A stretch of DNA of 64,000 nt from Endomychus coccineus. Taxonomy: Eukaryota; Arthropoda; Insecta; Coleoptera; Endomychidae. Each line of letters begins with the position of its first letter. Position 1 is the first letter of the stretch. The notes beneath the pieces are model-generated. The model was given only the letters and a program-made list of their open reading frames with translations. It did not search any database and was not told the DNA's origin. Where the stretch lies: the NCBI GenBank assembly GCA_958510875.1, contig OY294067.1:201703982-201767981 (forward strand), written 5' to 3'. The translations under genes were made by a program, and so were the position numbers. Positions 42,948-55,095 of this stretch are shown piece after piece.

Positions 42948-44273
42948 GTGTTTTTCTTTTCAATCAAAAATATTGCTCGTTTTGGAAGTGAAAATTCTGG
43001 AAACACAAAGATAGAAGTGTCAAATTTAACTCCTCAAAATACAAAGAGGTCAAAATTGAGCGTATGGAGGCAGTTTCTGGATTTGTGCAATGAAAGATCT
43101 TACAATGTTGAAGATCCAGCATCATCTATGACGGCTTTGGCATCAATCTTAGAAGATTATGCCTTCAACATGAAAAAGAAATATTCAGAAAATTATAAGG
43201 AATCTGTTGTTAAGGTAGGTTAAGTATTTTCAGATTCTTTGATTTAAAAAAAAACATGCAAAATTGCTGAAAATTATTTTTTGTTTTGTTTCAGGTTATG
43301 TGGAACTCCACCGCAAAGCAGCTTCAACACTTTGTTTTTCGAAAATTATCAGATTAAATTCGATCAATGTAACGACGTGGAATTCAAAGGTGCTCGAGCA
43401 GCTCGCGATGCGAAAAGAAGGCAGCTGCGAAGTGATCCAGAAAAAAGAAAGAGAAGTGCAGCAACGTCAACAAGCCAAAATTATCAACCAATTATCAAGA
43501 TATGGGACGAAGATACAACGAATGGCTTAGAAAAAAAAATCTTTTACATCGCTTCACACGAATTGGCTTGGACAGGTGGAGAGGGAGCTGCTGCGAAAGT
43601 CGAATATTTTGCGAAAGAGTTCAACAACAAAAACAACTTTACAGGCCGGATAGAGTACAACCCCATTCTTACGAAGACCACACAAGGTGGAGCAAGAAAA
43701 CTCTCCGATAGTAAGTGGCTAATTGAAAATAGACGAAATCCTGAAGTATGTCCGGCTAGACTGTTTCATAAATTAATGGAGGAACGGGGTAATTCAATTA
43801 CGATTGATAGATTGTTCCTAACAACGAACCCTAAATGAAATTCATCTAACTGGTTCAAAAACTGCCCTGTTGGAAAAAACACAATGTCAACCTGGTTTAA
43901 GGAAGCAGCCTTCAAAGTAGGCATTGACACCAAGAAAGTGAAGATCACGAACCATTCCGCAAGGGCTATAGCTGTATCCAATCTTGCCAAAAAGGGAGTA
44001 AGCGAGCAACAACTAATTAAAATAACGGGACACAGTAACAGCCAATCCATTGAACCTTACCTGCAGATGGATAAAGAACATCACCACGAAATTATTAACG
44101 CCATGAGGGGCGAAAATAAGTCAGTGGAAAAAAGTAACCAGAGTGCGGCATTGGCATCCTGCATTGGACTGGAACCAGAATTCCACAAACAAATTTCGAA
44201 CAACAACTACTCTAACAGCCAAGCGAATATTGTTTATAACAATTGTGTTTTTATTGTAACGAATAATTATTAG
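42948..44273 (+). pseudogene. Crypton-type tyrosine recombinase, two exons
   Basis: Exon 1 (42,948-43,214) encodes the N-terminal DNA-binding part (KRSKLSVWRQFLDLC). An 80-bp GT-AG intron (43,215-43,294) follows in phase 0, and exon 2 begins VMWNSTAKQLQ. The catalytic part includes IFYIASHELAWTGGE, GRIEYNPILTKTTQGGARK, ITNHSARAIAVSNLAK with the HxxR pair, and KITGHSNSQSIEPYLQ with a likely Tyr nucleophile. Three defects are visible: a frameshift at about 43,320-43,335, an in-frame TGA at 43,836-43,838 (after NPK), and Thr in LAWTGGE where the family has the first catalytic Arg. The 5' part is cut by the LTR element ending at 42,920. Cryptons move as excised circles by tyrosine recombinase; this copy is inactive. 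Confidence 0.8.
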
Positions 44274-45131
44274 CTAAAATATTGATAATCTATTGTTGTA
44301 ATCAAGTAGGATAGATTATTTATTAGGTAATGCTTGTTTGAATCTTTAGTAGGTAATATAATAGTGCCTCGTTGAATAGGTAGGTGTCTATAGGTAGGTG
44401 TGTGATTATAGATAGTTATAATAAATCATTAAACGTATGTTCATTCAATATTTATACTTTGTTAATTCCATTTATGAATAAAACTAATCAATTAATCAGA
44501 AGTTGTCATTCTTCAAGCACTTTTCTTATCCATAATTATGGGAATACTTAAACTTCCAAAAAAAAGTTTCCTCACCGTTTAGTAAAACGAAATGCAAAAA
44601 ATATAAGTGGAAATTATCCTTTTTATTTATTTTTACTACATTTCATCTAATAAAATAAAGGGAAAGCATAGTATAGTCTAGTTTAAACTAGTTATGCCAG
44701 ATGAAACTATTTTTAAAATCTAGGTAGATAGTAGATACCTAACTAAAGATTACCTATATCCTCTACCTTCCTCACCATTCAGTTATATCAAACGTGTGAA
44801 ATGTTATTAACTGTGGTTAAGGTTATTTATTTTTCATATAATTTAAATACTAAAATTAAGGAAATATGTTATAATTGGGATGAATAAGTCGTTTTCAAAA
44901 TATTGTAAGAAAATTTAATAAGAAAGTTTTTTTATTAACTGTTTCTTATTTATTTTCCGTACCCTCGTAGAAAAAATGTGGTACCTAATATATGTGTAAA
45001 GTGCCTTTTCCGCACTTAATAGGTAAAGTACTATTCTTGTTCTCATTTTCAAATGTTTATTTGTTTCAATTAGGACAAAGTCGTTAGATAGCTGCTTACC
45101 TAAGTAGGAATAATAATAGTAGAAAAAACAA
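44274..45131. other. no gene recognised
   Basis: AT-rich sequence after the recombinase; it may be Crypton 3' flank. No terminal repeat was found. Confidence 0.4.
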
Positions 45132-45470
45132 ATGTACCTCTCACTTTAGTAACATAGAGGGCACTCAGTTTTTCGAACAGAATATCTATCCTTTTGATAC
45201 ATTTAATTTAACATTACTGAACTCTGAATAAAAAGTTTTGGTTGTGAAAAATGATGCCAATAGATGGTTTGAATGAAACTATAATATTCCAGTTTTGGAT
45301 AGTAATATTTGTGAAAAAAAAATGTTCCTTTTACTTTAGTAACATAGGAGGCATCCAATTTTTCAACTCAACCATTTATCTTTGGACTACAACTAACTCA
45401 ATGCTACTAAAATATGAGGAAAGTACGTTTTTGTAAAAAAACGAAAGTACGTTTTTGTAAAAAAACGATA
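45132..45470. repeat. local tandem duplications
   Basis: Two diverged ~110-bp segments (about 45,132-45,245 and 45,327-45,434) share ACTTTAGTAACATAG and neighbouring bases. Directly after, a 26-bp unit GAAAGTACGTTTTTGTAAAAAAAC-type sequence is repeated in tandem (about 45,418-45,469), with a short self-complementary core. Confidence 0.6.
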
Positions 45471-45626
45471 AGGATATCCGGCGTCTATTGCAGTCTTTCA
45501 ATGATTCGTAATAAAACATAACCACAGTCAAGTAGGCTTAGGTTGTGATGTCAAAATTGTCTCTGCTATACGTCACGTCGACAGCTATTCCTTAAACGTG
45601 CTTCTTTAGTTCACAATAATTAAATA

Positions 45627-45884
45627 ATGGCAGTAAACAATCAAGAAACTAATTCTAAGCCCTATGATGTTTGTAAATCTTGCTCTGAAATAGGGTACAT
45701 TAATATGTCTCATAAAAATTTAAAATATTTGCAATGTTTAATGGAAAAATTTGAATTAAATCCCCATCCAGAAAACCTTTTCTCAGCTATCCAGAAGATT
45801 TTGGAGGGAGATATCCCATCCTTTTTGATAAATTTGAATTCAGCAGAACAAAATTGCTTCCAAATATTACATCTATTATATTAA
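45627..45884 (+). CDS. hypothetical short ORF, possible first exon or remnant
   Basis: An 85-codon ATG frame with protein-like composition: VCKSCSEIGYINMSHKNLKY, then CLMEKFELNPHPENLF and LEGDIPSFLINLNSAEQNCF. Shortly after its stop another frame continues in similar style (about 45,899-46,023, NHYPCYSPLRREEFQSEF), so this may be a longer gene with a frame break or an intron. Two CxxC-like cysteines are near the start. No domain recognised. It is not obviously part of a known element. Confidence 0.35.
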   Translation: MAVNNQETNSKPYDVCKSCSEIGYINMSHKNLKYLQCLMEKFELNPHPENLFSAIQKILEGDIPSFLINLNSAEQNCFQILHLLY

Positions 45885-46029
45885 ACATAGACATCTGATA
45901 TAAGTGGAAAGAGAAGATAACCATTATCCTTGTTATTCTCCATTACGAAGAGAAGAGTTCCAATCAGAATTCCAGAAATACTTAGCCTTAATGAAAGAAA
46001 TATTTGGTATTTATTTAGTATTATAAAGT

Positions 46030-47926
46030 GAATAAAAACATTAAATACCAAAATTTGACCCTGCGTACTGATTTTCGGATCATATGATAGTTGTCAAGAA
46101 ACAATTTTCACTTATTAATTTTGTTCGCCTAGTTTGGCAGGAGGAGAAAAATTTCCTAAAAATTTGAAGGTTGTCATTGGTAACTGTCGAAATCAAAGTG
46201 TGGAATTGGCTTAGAATGACAGGTGTGAAATTTTCAATATAATATGCATTATTTTTTGGTAATGAACAACTCGATAGTTTGGCGCTTTAGAGAAAAGCTA
46301 AGTAATTGGTTATGAATTCATTTTGATACCTGAGCTTGCTAATAATGAATATTGAAACTGCGTTCCATAATATTTTTCTTTGCTTATATAATAATTTCAT
46401 CTTTTTATTTGTTCTAAAATAGAATATGTAAGAAATTAAAAAATTGAAATGCGCAGAATTGAAAGTCGACCTATAAAATATTTCTAGGCTAATAATATTA
46501 TCCTCAAATATATGTGAAAACAGATTTGTATTACAAAGGCCCAGGTCTTTTACGACTTTCACTTTGGTGCAATTATAATAGACATTGAGGCGCATGGTAT
46601 CTTAATAAAACTTGTAGTTCTCATAAGGAATTATCTCTTCTATTCGAATTACAACAAAATTGGTGAACTCTACAGAAAAATCATAAAGTTTATTTATGCA
46701 CTTCTCTTGAATTGAAATCAAATAGACTAACCTACCTTAATGGAGACATTGTTTTTTCCAATTGCTAATCAGTTCGCAACAATTCTTCCGTAGACTGTTA
46801 TTATATGGGATTCCAAAATAAATTCATGCATTTATTCAGCTGAAGTGTAATTACGTTCTACCACATTAATTTATTGCATCCACAATTCATTTCGCAAGTG
46901 GAACAAGTAACATATTTTGAAACTAGGATATTCTTTATTCAAATTACATTTTTATTTATATGTATAAGTTAGTATATGACATCATTCAGAAGCAATGTAG
47001 TTCGATATGACTTCCTATTTAACTTGACTTGCTGATTTTTCACATCACTAAATATTATTCCTTTGAATTTACTGTAAAAGACTTTTAGCTTTCCAATTTT
47101 CATGAATTCATGTAATCTTATGAGAATGTCATTTTCCGTTGAAACAACATTCAAATAACAACGATTATGAAAACAATATGGAATTACTTATTTCATACGA
47201 ATCGAATTATGGTAGTCAATTTTACTTCGACTTCATTCCAAACATTAATGTAATCATGATATTCATATGCGAATTTCAATGAATCCAAGTTTATAATCCC
47301 ACATTCAATTTGAACTGAATTAATTTGATTTTCTCGTTTCAATCTCATCTGAATTTCAACTTTATAATTATCTATTTTGCATTAAAATTATTTCAGTTTG
47401 TATGTTTCAATGATATAAACATTAATATTGTTAGTTGGAACAATCATTATTCGAATTTCGAATCATTATCAATGCTAATGGCTGCATTCCATGAAAATTC
47501 CGATACCATAAGAATGATCAAAACAATGCAGATCGAAGTATCTGTTGTGGCGAGTAGCTCCACTCTACACGGAATAGTATGACAGCAATCCACTGAAGGC
47601 GGGTTAATTTACATTGTTCACGTTTGTATGATATCCAAGTAGTTGGTGTTAATTGAAATTAAGAGATGAAATGTGTATTCAATGCAGGAAATGATGGAAT
47701 GAATATCAAAACGGCTCAGCAAATTTTGATATTATTTACATACCTCAAGAATGTTCTTTGTAACAGGTTAATGATACACGGTACATCGTTATGAATAACT
47801 TGCATATAGACTCGAATTAGCATCGTTTATTAATTTTAATTATCATCAAGTACCTGAGTATCATGAAAATCATGTAAACAATAAAAATTGACGCTCCTCC
47901 CGTGACTATTTAGGGAATTAATCAAC
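46030..47926. other. no gene recognised
   Basis: About 1.9 kb of AT-rich sequence. Frames on either strand lack recognisable motifs. Confidence 0.4.
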
Positions 47927-49660
47927 TGCAACTATAGATATATAGTCCAAGCAATAGACAGAAGGGTGTGAAGGAATTGATACACGGAAAAAAATATGAG
48001 CGTATAGGAAATTGAATTCAAAGGTGAGTTTCTGGTTCATGCAACTCGATCTGGAATGGCGAACATAATCTTAAATATTGGCAAAGTTGCAAAAAGTGGT
48101 TTTTCTTAAATGAGAAAGTTGTGGGTATCAACTAGATCCACCATTTTGATTTCATGATAATAATCGATAAACACTTGCAACTATAGATATATAGTTGACA
48201 CATTATATTCCAAGCAATAGACAGAAGTGCGTGCTAAAATAAATACCTGGAAAAAAAATATGAGCGTATAGAAAATTAAATTTGAAGGTGAGTTTCTGTT
48301 TCATGCATTCCGATTAGAAATGGCGAACATTATCTAAAAAATTGGTAAAGTTGCAAAAAACGGTTTCTCTTAAATAAGTAAAAAACTATAGCTCCGACCG
48401 AAAAAAGTCGAATGAGAAAGTTGTAGCTGGCGGACGCAACAACCTCACAGGGCCCCCTTGACGGACATCACACACGTCCACCAATCTCCAAGATCAGCGA
48501 TATCATACTTGGCTCCAAACTCAGGACACCATTTATCTCCACGATACCCTTTGGTATTAGTTAACGCTCCAACGTGAGGCTAATCTAATTCACCAGATAC
48601 CGGTCGGAATCAATCAACAAATCAACAATTCAACTGCAACTACAGATATATAGTTAATATATTATAGTTCAAGCAATAGACAGGGGTGCGTGCAGAAATT
48701 AATACCTGGAAAAAATATGAGCGTTTAGGTTATAAAATTTAAAGGTGAGTCCTGATTCATGCAACTCGATGTGTATTCATTTTCGACTCAGAAGCTTCTA
48801 TTTTGCTTCTCGGAAATATTTTTTATATTTCTAATTTGTTTGACTTCAACATTAACACCCATGAAGCACATCTCTGTAGAATGTCTATTGCAACTTACAG
48901 ATTTTTTTGAAACGAAAAAAGTATCTCCAGAACGTTGTAGATGAAACATTTTTGTTTGGTAATTCGTGAAAAAATGTCAGGAATCGATTTCCGTCAAAGA
49001 CATTTTCCTAAAATGAAATTTGTGAAACTTATCTGGAAAAACATGTTCAAGAACGGTGTCATTATTTCTACATTTTTTCCCCCTAAATGTTCGAAAAATT
49101 GCTATTTTCTTCAAATCACATCATAGCACAACTCTTCAAGAAGAAAATAAGTCTAGAATCGTTCGTTTAGGACCATCCGCTGAGGAGGGCTAGCCAATTT
49201 ATGAGAGCAACTTTTATAGAAATATCAATATATCTCAAAAAACGATCAATATTTTGAATATTCTTCTCAATATTGCTATGGGCTATAGGAACATACAGCA
49301 AATAACAAGTATGAGAACGTTATAGGTAACGACTTCTAGATACCCCGATTTTTAACGGCTTCTTCAATATAACTCGAGAAGTATGAAAGATATCGATGAT
49401 TATCAAGAGAGCAAATCGATAGATCTATTCCTTTCCATCATTTATTTTTTTTTCGATCCGAACTATAGTTTTTTACTTATTTAAGATAAACCGCTTTTTG
49501 CAACTTTGCCAATTTTTAAGGTTATGTACGCCACTTCGGATCGAGTTACATGAAAAAGAAACTCACCTTAATTTCCTATACGCTCATATTTCTTTATCCA
49601 GGTATCAATTTCTGCAAATTTAACATTAGGCCGTCATCTATTGCCTCAATTATTAAGTCC
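47927..49660. repeat. repeat cluster: three direct copies and one inverted
   Basis: A ~200-bp sequence recurs at 47,927-48,130, 48,174-48,430 and 48,634-48,790 on the plus strand, and inverted at about 49,440-49,660. Shared blocks are AACTATAGATATATAGT, CAAGCAATAGACAG, AATATGAGCGT(A/T)TAG, AGGTGAGT and GGCAAAGTTGCAAAAAG. The second or third copy with the inverted copy could form the ends of a ~1-kb or larger inverted-repeat element. The region between (48,790-49,440) has no recognisable gene. Confidence 0.75.
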
Positions 49661-52600
49661 CCCTTTAGTAAATGTCAGCGGTATCGTTTTTAAGATCATT
49701 TTTATCACTTGCGAAATTTTATTGTATGCAGGCATCTTGTGGTAATTGACATTGGAAACAAATACCGTTTCATTCTTCAAATAAAATGAGGCAATGTTGA
49801 ATATAAAAATTTCAATACTTTACAAGTTTCGTAATGATTGAAAACATAACCCGTTGGTACTTTAAATAGGAAAAATGATATAAAACTCGTGCGAACATTT
49901 GAATATTCCAATGGTGAGGTGGGAGATTGTCAATTCCTATAACCTAATAATTCAAATAAAATTCAAATAACATAACATTGAAATTCCACTTACTGATAAA
50001 TGAGGGAATGTATGAAACCTCTCATTTTTTCTATTTAAATATAATATAAATTATGTAGTACAATAAAATATAACAATAGGATTGCAATGATAGAAATAAC
50101 TGTGTGAATAGAGATGTAACCACGTTTACAATTAAGATTTATATAACGAAGAATATTGATTTAAATTATTCCAACTCTTCAAAGGCCCACAAAAATTACC
50201 AAAAAAATTAGAAACAATAAAAATTGGTTAAATATAAAATTCCTCAATTTGGATTAATATCAACTCAACGAAACATCTATATTACCCTATAAATTCGAAT
50301 GAACCGTAAACTGAAGAAATGAAATAGAAATAAATCTTTTGAATATGATACATGTTCATTAAATGTAAACTTAGGTAAGTTAATTTCAAACCATTGCTTT
50401 CGGACAATAGAAATTAGGATAACATTCTACGTGAATACAATTGATTTCAGTAATTGTTTTGGAATGAATCCCTCTAATAGGGCAGCTTTCAATTAAAATA
50501 CAAACAAATTGACTAGTTTTGAATGGAAATAGCATCCTCAAATATGTAGTATGAATATTTTAGGTTGATCTGATGATATGATTCAGGAAATTGTACAAAA
50601 GCAGAATAGTTTCTATGATCTTGGTTATGATTTAAAGAGTAGTAAATTCAATTGGAAACTATAAGTCTGCTTTCAATAAATATCAAAACGATGTTCCAAA
50701 GTTCCCTTGTATGTTTGCACCGAGGTCTAGAATTCATTCTGCTTTATTTTTGTTGAGAGACTTTGTATGGATCCTCATCTTTGTCTAATCTATTTCGATA
50801 TCATCAAATCACAATACATGGCTCATAAATTCAATCTGTATATCAAATTTTCATTCAATACGGCATATGCTCAAATATTTCTATGGATGTCATAATGTTC
50901 GGTATTTGGTCTTCTGAATAAATTGAATGTCCGGATTGGGCAGAAAATTATTATTGAATTCTATAAGATTCGCGTAATTTGACATATGTCTTTTGAAGTG
51001 GTAACTTCCTGACAATGAATGCAAAAGATTCCCCTTGTCGTTCTATACGAGCAGCACTACAATCATCACATTTCATATTTCTATATACTCTACAATTTAT
51101 AATTTGGCCTTCTTAGATTGTAAGTCATTTATATAGGAATATATGTTATTCAGAGTTTTAGAGTCTATACATTTAATTTGTTTTTTCAAATATGTATTAC
51201 AGTATTGTTTTTATGGGAAAATAGCGACTGTATATTCACATCGATAGCAGATTGAATATTCCAAATTCTCCCCATCTATGATGGATAGACTGAGCATTTG
51301 TGATTGTGTTTCCCTTCTGTTCGGAAATTGTTCAGCTCACGAACTTCCTTAATGCAATTGCATCACCACTAGCTGAACTATGATAATAATGTTGATATTT
51401 TATACAAACAGACTAGGCGACACACCATGACAGCAACATTATTTCCAAATGGCTACCTGAAATATTTCCAAATCATTTATAAAATCGGATATGCCTCTCT
51501 AAATTCAAATATAATTGTCTATTAGCACCGTCATATGCTTATGATGTGTAACATAGTCACAACGAGATTCACTACTCATTTCGCTGATGAGCTCATGAGA
51601 GAAACAGCTGCCTGATAGAAGTGTTGTTACTGTTCGACCTGTAGAAACCTTAAGCCTGTACATCGACATCTAACATGAAAATGTGTTTGTTATTCATCCA
51701 ATTTATGGTTTCGGTACCGCCCGCTAACGGCTATATATTTTATCCCCGTCATTTCCTTTGACACACGTGAGATCTTTCAATCAATGCATTGCATTGTGAA
51801 TGATTCTTTCAGTGGTACATGAATCTTCTGGTATATGACGTTGGAAACACTTGATGTTCTAGAACTTCCAATTGCGATTTCTATACCTCTGGCGGAGATG
51901 ATTCATAGTGACTTCATCGTTCGACTCGTTCGTAGGCATGCTGTCACTGTTGTAGACAAACTTTAACTCTGTCTATTGACTGCAGACACAGAAACGCTTA
52001 GATCCAAATTAACACAGATCTCATTAGTTAGTAGTGTTCGAGCAATCGCCCCGCCACCATGCGTCTAGAAGAATGAATCGCTACAAGAGGAAAATCTGGA
52101 ATGCGACACTTATAGATTTTACGTGAATTTAAATCTATTTTCAAGTTTGAACAGTTTTGATGATGTTGTTACTCTTCTTGCAAATGTAAGATGACTTTTA
52201 CTACTGTATTAAGATGAACATTTTGATAAATTGAATTCCACATGGACTACAAAAAGGAGTTGTTGACATTGTTCTCTACATCATTAGGAAAAAAAGTTAA
52301 CACAGAAAATTCATCATATGTTGCAACTCCCACTGAATCATATATGTTACACTTTTTATGGAAAACTGATGATATAAAGAATATGGATAAAATATAGAGA
52401 CGTGGAGTACAGATATATTAGAATTGCAACAATATAAATTTGAACATTTTGTGAAAATTTAATGAAGAGATCTATTTTCTTCTATTTTCTCTGTATCAAA
52501 AGTCAAATCATGATAGTGATCGAATGTTTATATAATAAGTCAATCGATTTCACAGAAAACTTCTATATGTGACAGAATACTGTGAACACAATCATCTTGA

Positions 52601-53225
52601 AAATCTAATGGTAAATTAACTATAGACACTGCATTAACAGCCAGTCTCTTAGAACAGGGAACATACATTGTTCATGAAAATGTCTTTGGCAGAAACGCTT
52701 TTCATTGTACATATCCTGTGGTGCAATATGAGAAACTTGAGGTATCTTCAGATTCCTAACTACGATCAACTCCAAATTTTCATTTGGGTGAGGAAAACAA
52801 TATCTTATGGAAGTTATATCCTCACATACCTGAATGCAACAAATGACAAAAATCATCATTAAATAATGAAAAATTATTCATAATTAAACGTTTTTCAATG
52901 AATTTAAAAATGTATCGATAGAATAATACTCTAAGAACTTAACTGTAAAATAATATATTCCCTTGTCAGATATGGTTTGTAAATCTATCACTAACAGAGA
53001 TAATCTATATCATCAACAATCTAAGAATTTCAAGAAAATTGTCTTCCAGTTGATGTTCCCCACTGTTAACACTACACTGAGCGCAGTAATAGTAATGTTT
53101 ATCAATAACAGTGATCTAGACTCTAAAAATATCACTAAGAATTATAAAATCACAAGAAATAAGCAAAGTCTTGACTAACCTGAATTAGAAAAAAAAAACT
53201 ACAAACACTGGCCTAATAAACTATA
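49661..53225. other. no gene recognised
   Basis: About 3.6 kb of AT-rich sequence. None of the short frames has a motif I recognise and no repeat pair was found. Confidence 0.4.
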
Positions 53226-53380
53226 AAAGAGTTCACACTGTGGATACACTATAACACCATAAATGATGAATAATCACCCTAATCCACTTAAAATACTGTT
53301 AAACTATTGAAATCCTTTCGACTACCAAGTAGCCATCATCAGAGTCAACTAAATTACAATTCAAAGTTGGAATACTATTT
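53226..53380 (-). repeat. PLE-like tail fragment, related to 58.7-58.9 kb
   Basis: Contains AGTTCACACTGTG and, on the minus strand, TTTTAAGTGGATTAGGGTGATTATT. Both recur in diverged form at 58,735-58,875. It also holds the hammerhead-like core described next. Confidence 0.5.
53309..53347 (-). ncRNA. hammerhead ribozyme-like core
   Basis: The minus strand contains an intact CUGAUGA (53,336-53,342), a possible 6-bp stem II (GGCUAC with GUAGUC, loop UUG), then CGAAA and a UUUC end. This order matches the hammerhead core. Helix III would be weak and a good helix I is not visible, so activity is doubtful. Hammerheads of this type occur in PLE terminal repeats. Confidence 0.4.
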
Positions 53381-53713
53381 GGTGGAAATAAGGTAATCAA
53401 GGGGCTACCGTCAAGGAAATTTTTTCCGAGAAATGAGCTAGTGGATTACTCAGAAAATGTTGCTCAATACATAAAAACGTAAGTGTTAGGTGGTACTGAC
53501 AATTCTTGAGGCTCTAAATTCCCTTAGCGAAATGCCGGTCCAAATTCATATCACGTGATTGAAAATACAGCAAGATAGTATATCTACAAGAACTGTGAAA
53601 GCTACGTGAGCATTTATCACTTGTATTGAAATAACAGCTAAAACAAAAAACATACTAGCGTCCTTATGCATCGAACATTGAGCGTCGACCCCTGCGTTAA
53701 ATACGAATATCAG

Positions 53714-53870
53714 TTGAAAAATCTTTGCTTCCGGATGAATTCCGTGTCACAATAGCACGACTTGATGCCGACGTTTCGCCAACTATCACAACTTGTAATG
53801 GTTGGCGATACGTTTGCATCAAGTCGTGCTATTGTGACGCGGAATCCATCCGGAAGCCAAGATTTTTCAA
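53714..53870. mobile_element. PLE tail hairpin (inverted pair)
   Basis: Arms of ~65-70 bp (GAAAAATCTTTGCTTCCGG... and its near complement ending ...GCCAAGATTTTTC) flank a short centre. The left arm on the minus strand keeps GGCGAAACGTCGGCATCAAG, the second half of the hammerhead-like motif seen at 63.1 kb. The right arm has it in changed form (GGCGATACGTTTGCATC). Both arms lack the CUGANGA box, so each ribozyme half is truncated at the dyad. Confidence 0.75.
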
Positions 53871-54009
53871 AAGCTGTTCGCGGGAGTCTACTATTCAAGA
53901 TACAAATATCAGTCCACAGAACATCATAGATATGAACTATGGATTCAACCGTGATGATCACGTATTTTGTACAGTTTTTATCGATGATATTGATATTTGA
54001 AAGCCATTT

Positions 54010-54783
54010 CTTCAGAAATTGGGGTAGTTATGAATATTGAAGCAACATCAATTGGAACCAGAGTTTCACCTGGTTTAAGTTTGAAATCTTTCAATTTTGC
54101 AATTTGTTCCCAAGTTCCCAAGACACGCTTGCTTCGGCTTGGAAGCTGCTGCATTCCTTACCTAACCTACGTTACAATTACGATTAACGTTTGAAATAGG
54201 TATCATGTAATTACCCGGCTTATGAATCTTAAGTCATCATCATCAATATAGTTTAGGTAAATTTATTTAATGAAGGATTGACTAATTTACCGCATTTGTA
54301 TGGAGGATACCTGGTAATATGTTCATATGAACCATTCAAAAAGGTATTTACCGAATTGTGATTATCCTCTTCCTTCATAATTTTGATGGAATTTCCCTTA
54401 TCTTTATTCGTATAATACCAGTATTTTCCTTCAAAAAATTTACAGATATTATTGAAGTTATTGGATGTACTTCCGTATGATTTATTGGAATGTTCAAGAA
54501 TTGTTTTACACTGGTTACGAATATCAGCTTTATCCTGAAAGTTGAAATACAAACTCGTATTTTCAATATTATTGGTCAAATCTGCCGTAGATAATTTCTT
54601 AGAATCAATTGCAAAATTTAAACCTTTATTCAACAAACTCATTTCCGTTTCATTAAAATTAATATCGGTTTTATTGTGAATAATATTTATATACTTAGTT
54701 TCTTCTCTAGGAATTTTTGGTAACAACATCAGAAGACTTATTATGTCTAAAACGAAATTTCTTAAAACTAATTGTATTAGCAC
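54010..54783 (-). pseudogene. Penelope-like element: N-terminal and RT fragments
   Basis: The minus frame 54,253-54,783 reads FNETEMSLLNKGLNFAIDSKKL, KADIRNQCKTIL and YTNKDKGNSIKIM. These are segments of the region before RT in Penelope-like proteins, including the KADKGN-type motif. Further along on the same strand (about 54,140-54,015), in another frame, LKDFKLKPGETLVPIDVASIF matches the RT motif A region with its catalytic Asp. The sequence between has a large internal deletion and stops, and the tail hairpin at 53.7-53.9 kb follows without the rest of RT or GIY-YIG. The protein is not functional. Confidence 0.75.
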
Positions 54784-55095
54784 AAAGCGTCCTCATCGCA
54801 CCAATTTCAATTAAAAATTCGCACGTCGTCGAAACGAACAGAAACACGAATAATCGAAGTTGTAACACTTCAATGTTTAGTATATGAAATATATCAAAAA
54901 TCCACTGTTCAGAAATATTCTCATAATATTCGAATACATGTCAACAAAATCAGTAAGCGACTCTAGGCAAAGACATTACGTCCAAGTATCTACTTTCGAA
55001 CCAGATGCTTAAGATTTATGAGGTAATAGAAAAAGGTTGTCAGACCTTATTAAAAATATCACTATTTGAGCAATCTACCTAAAATACTCCTCCTA
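54784..55095 (-). repeat. PLE 5' region shared with 26.3-26.6 kb
   Basis: Lies directly upstream of the PLE coding start and matches 26,295-26,610 in the same orientation. It probably represents the 5' UTR or terminal repeat of this PLE family. Confidence 0.6.

Noticed and set aside
46287..46595. 102-codon minus-strand ORF
   Set aside because: AT-driven composition rich in Phe, Ile, Asn and Tyr, no motif, no neighbouring exon.
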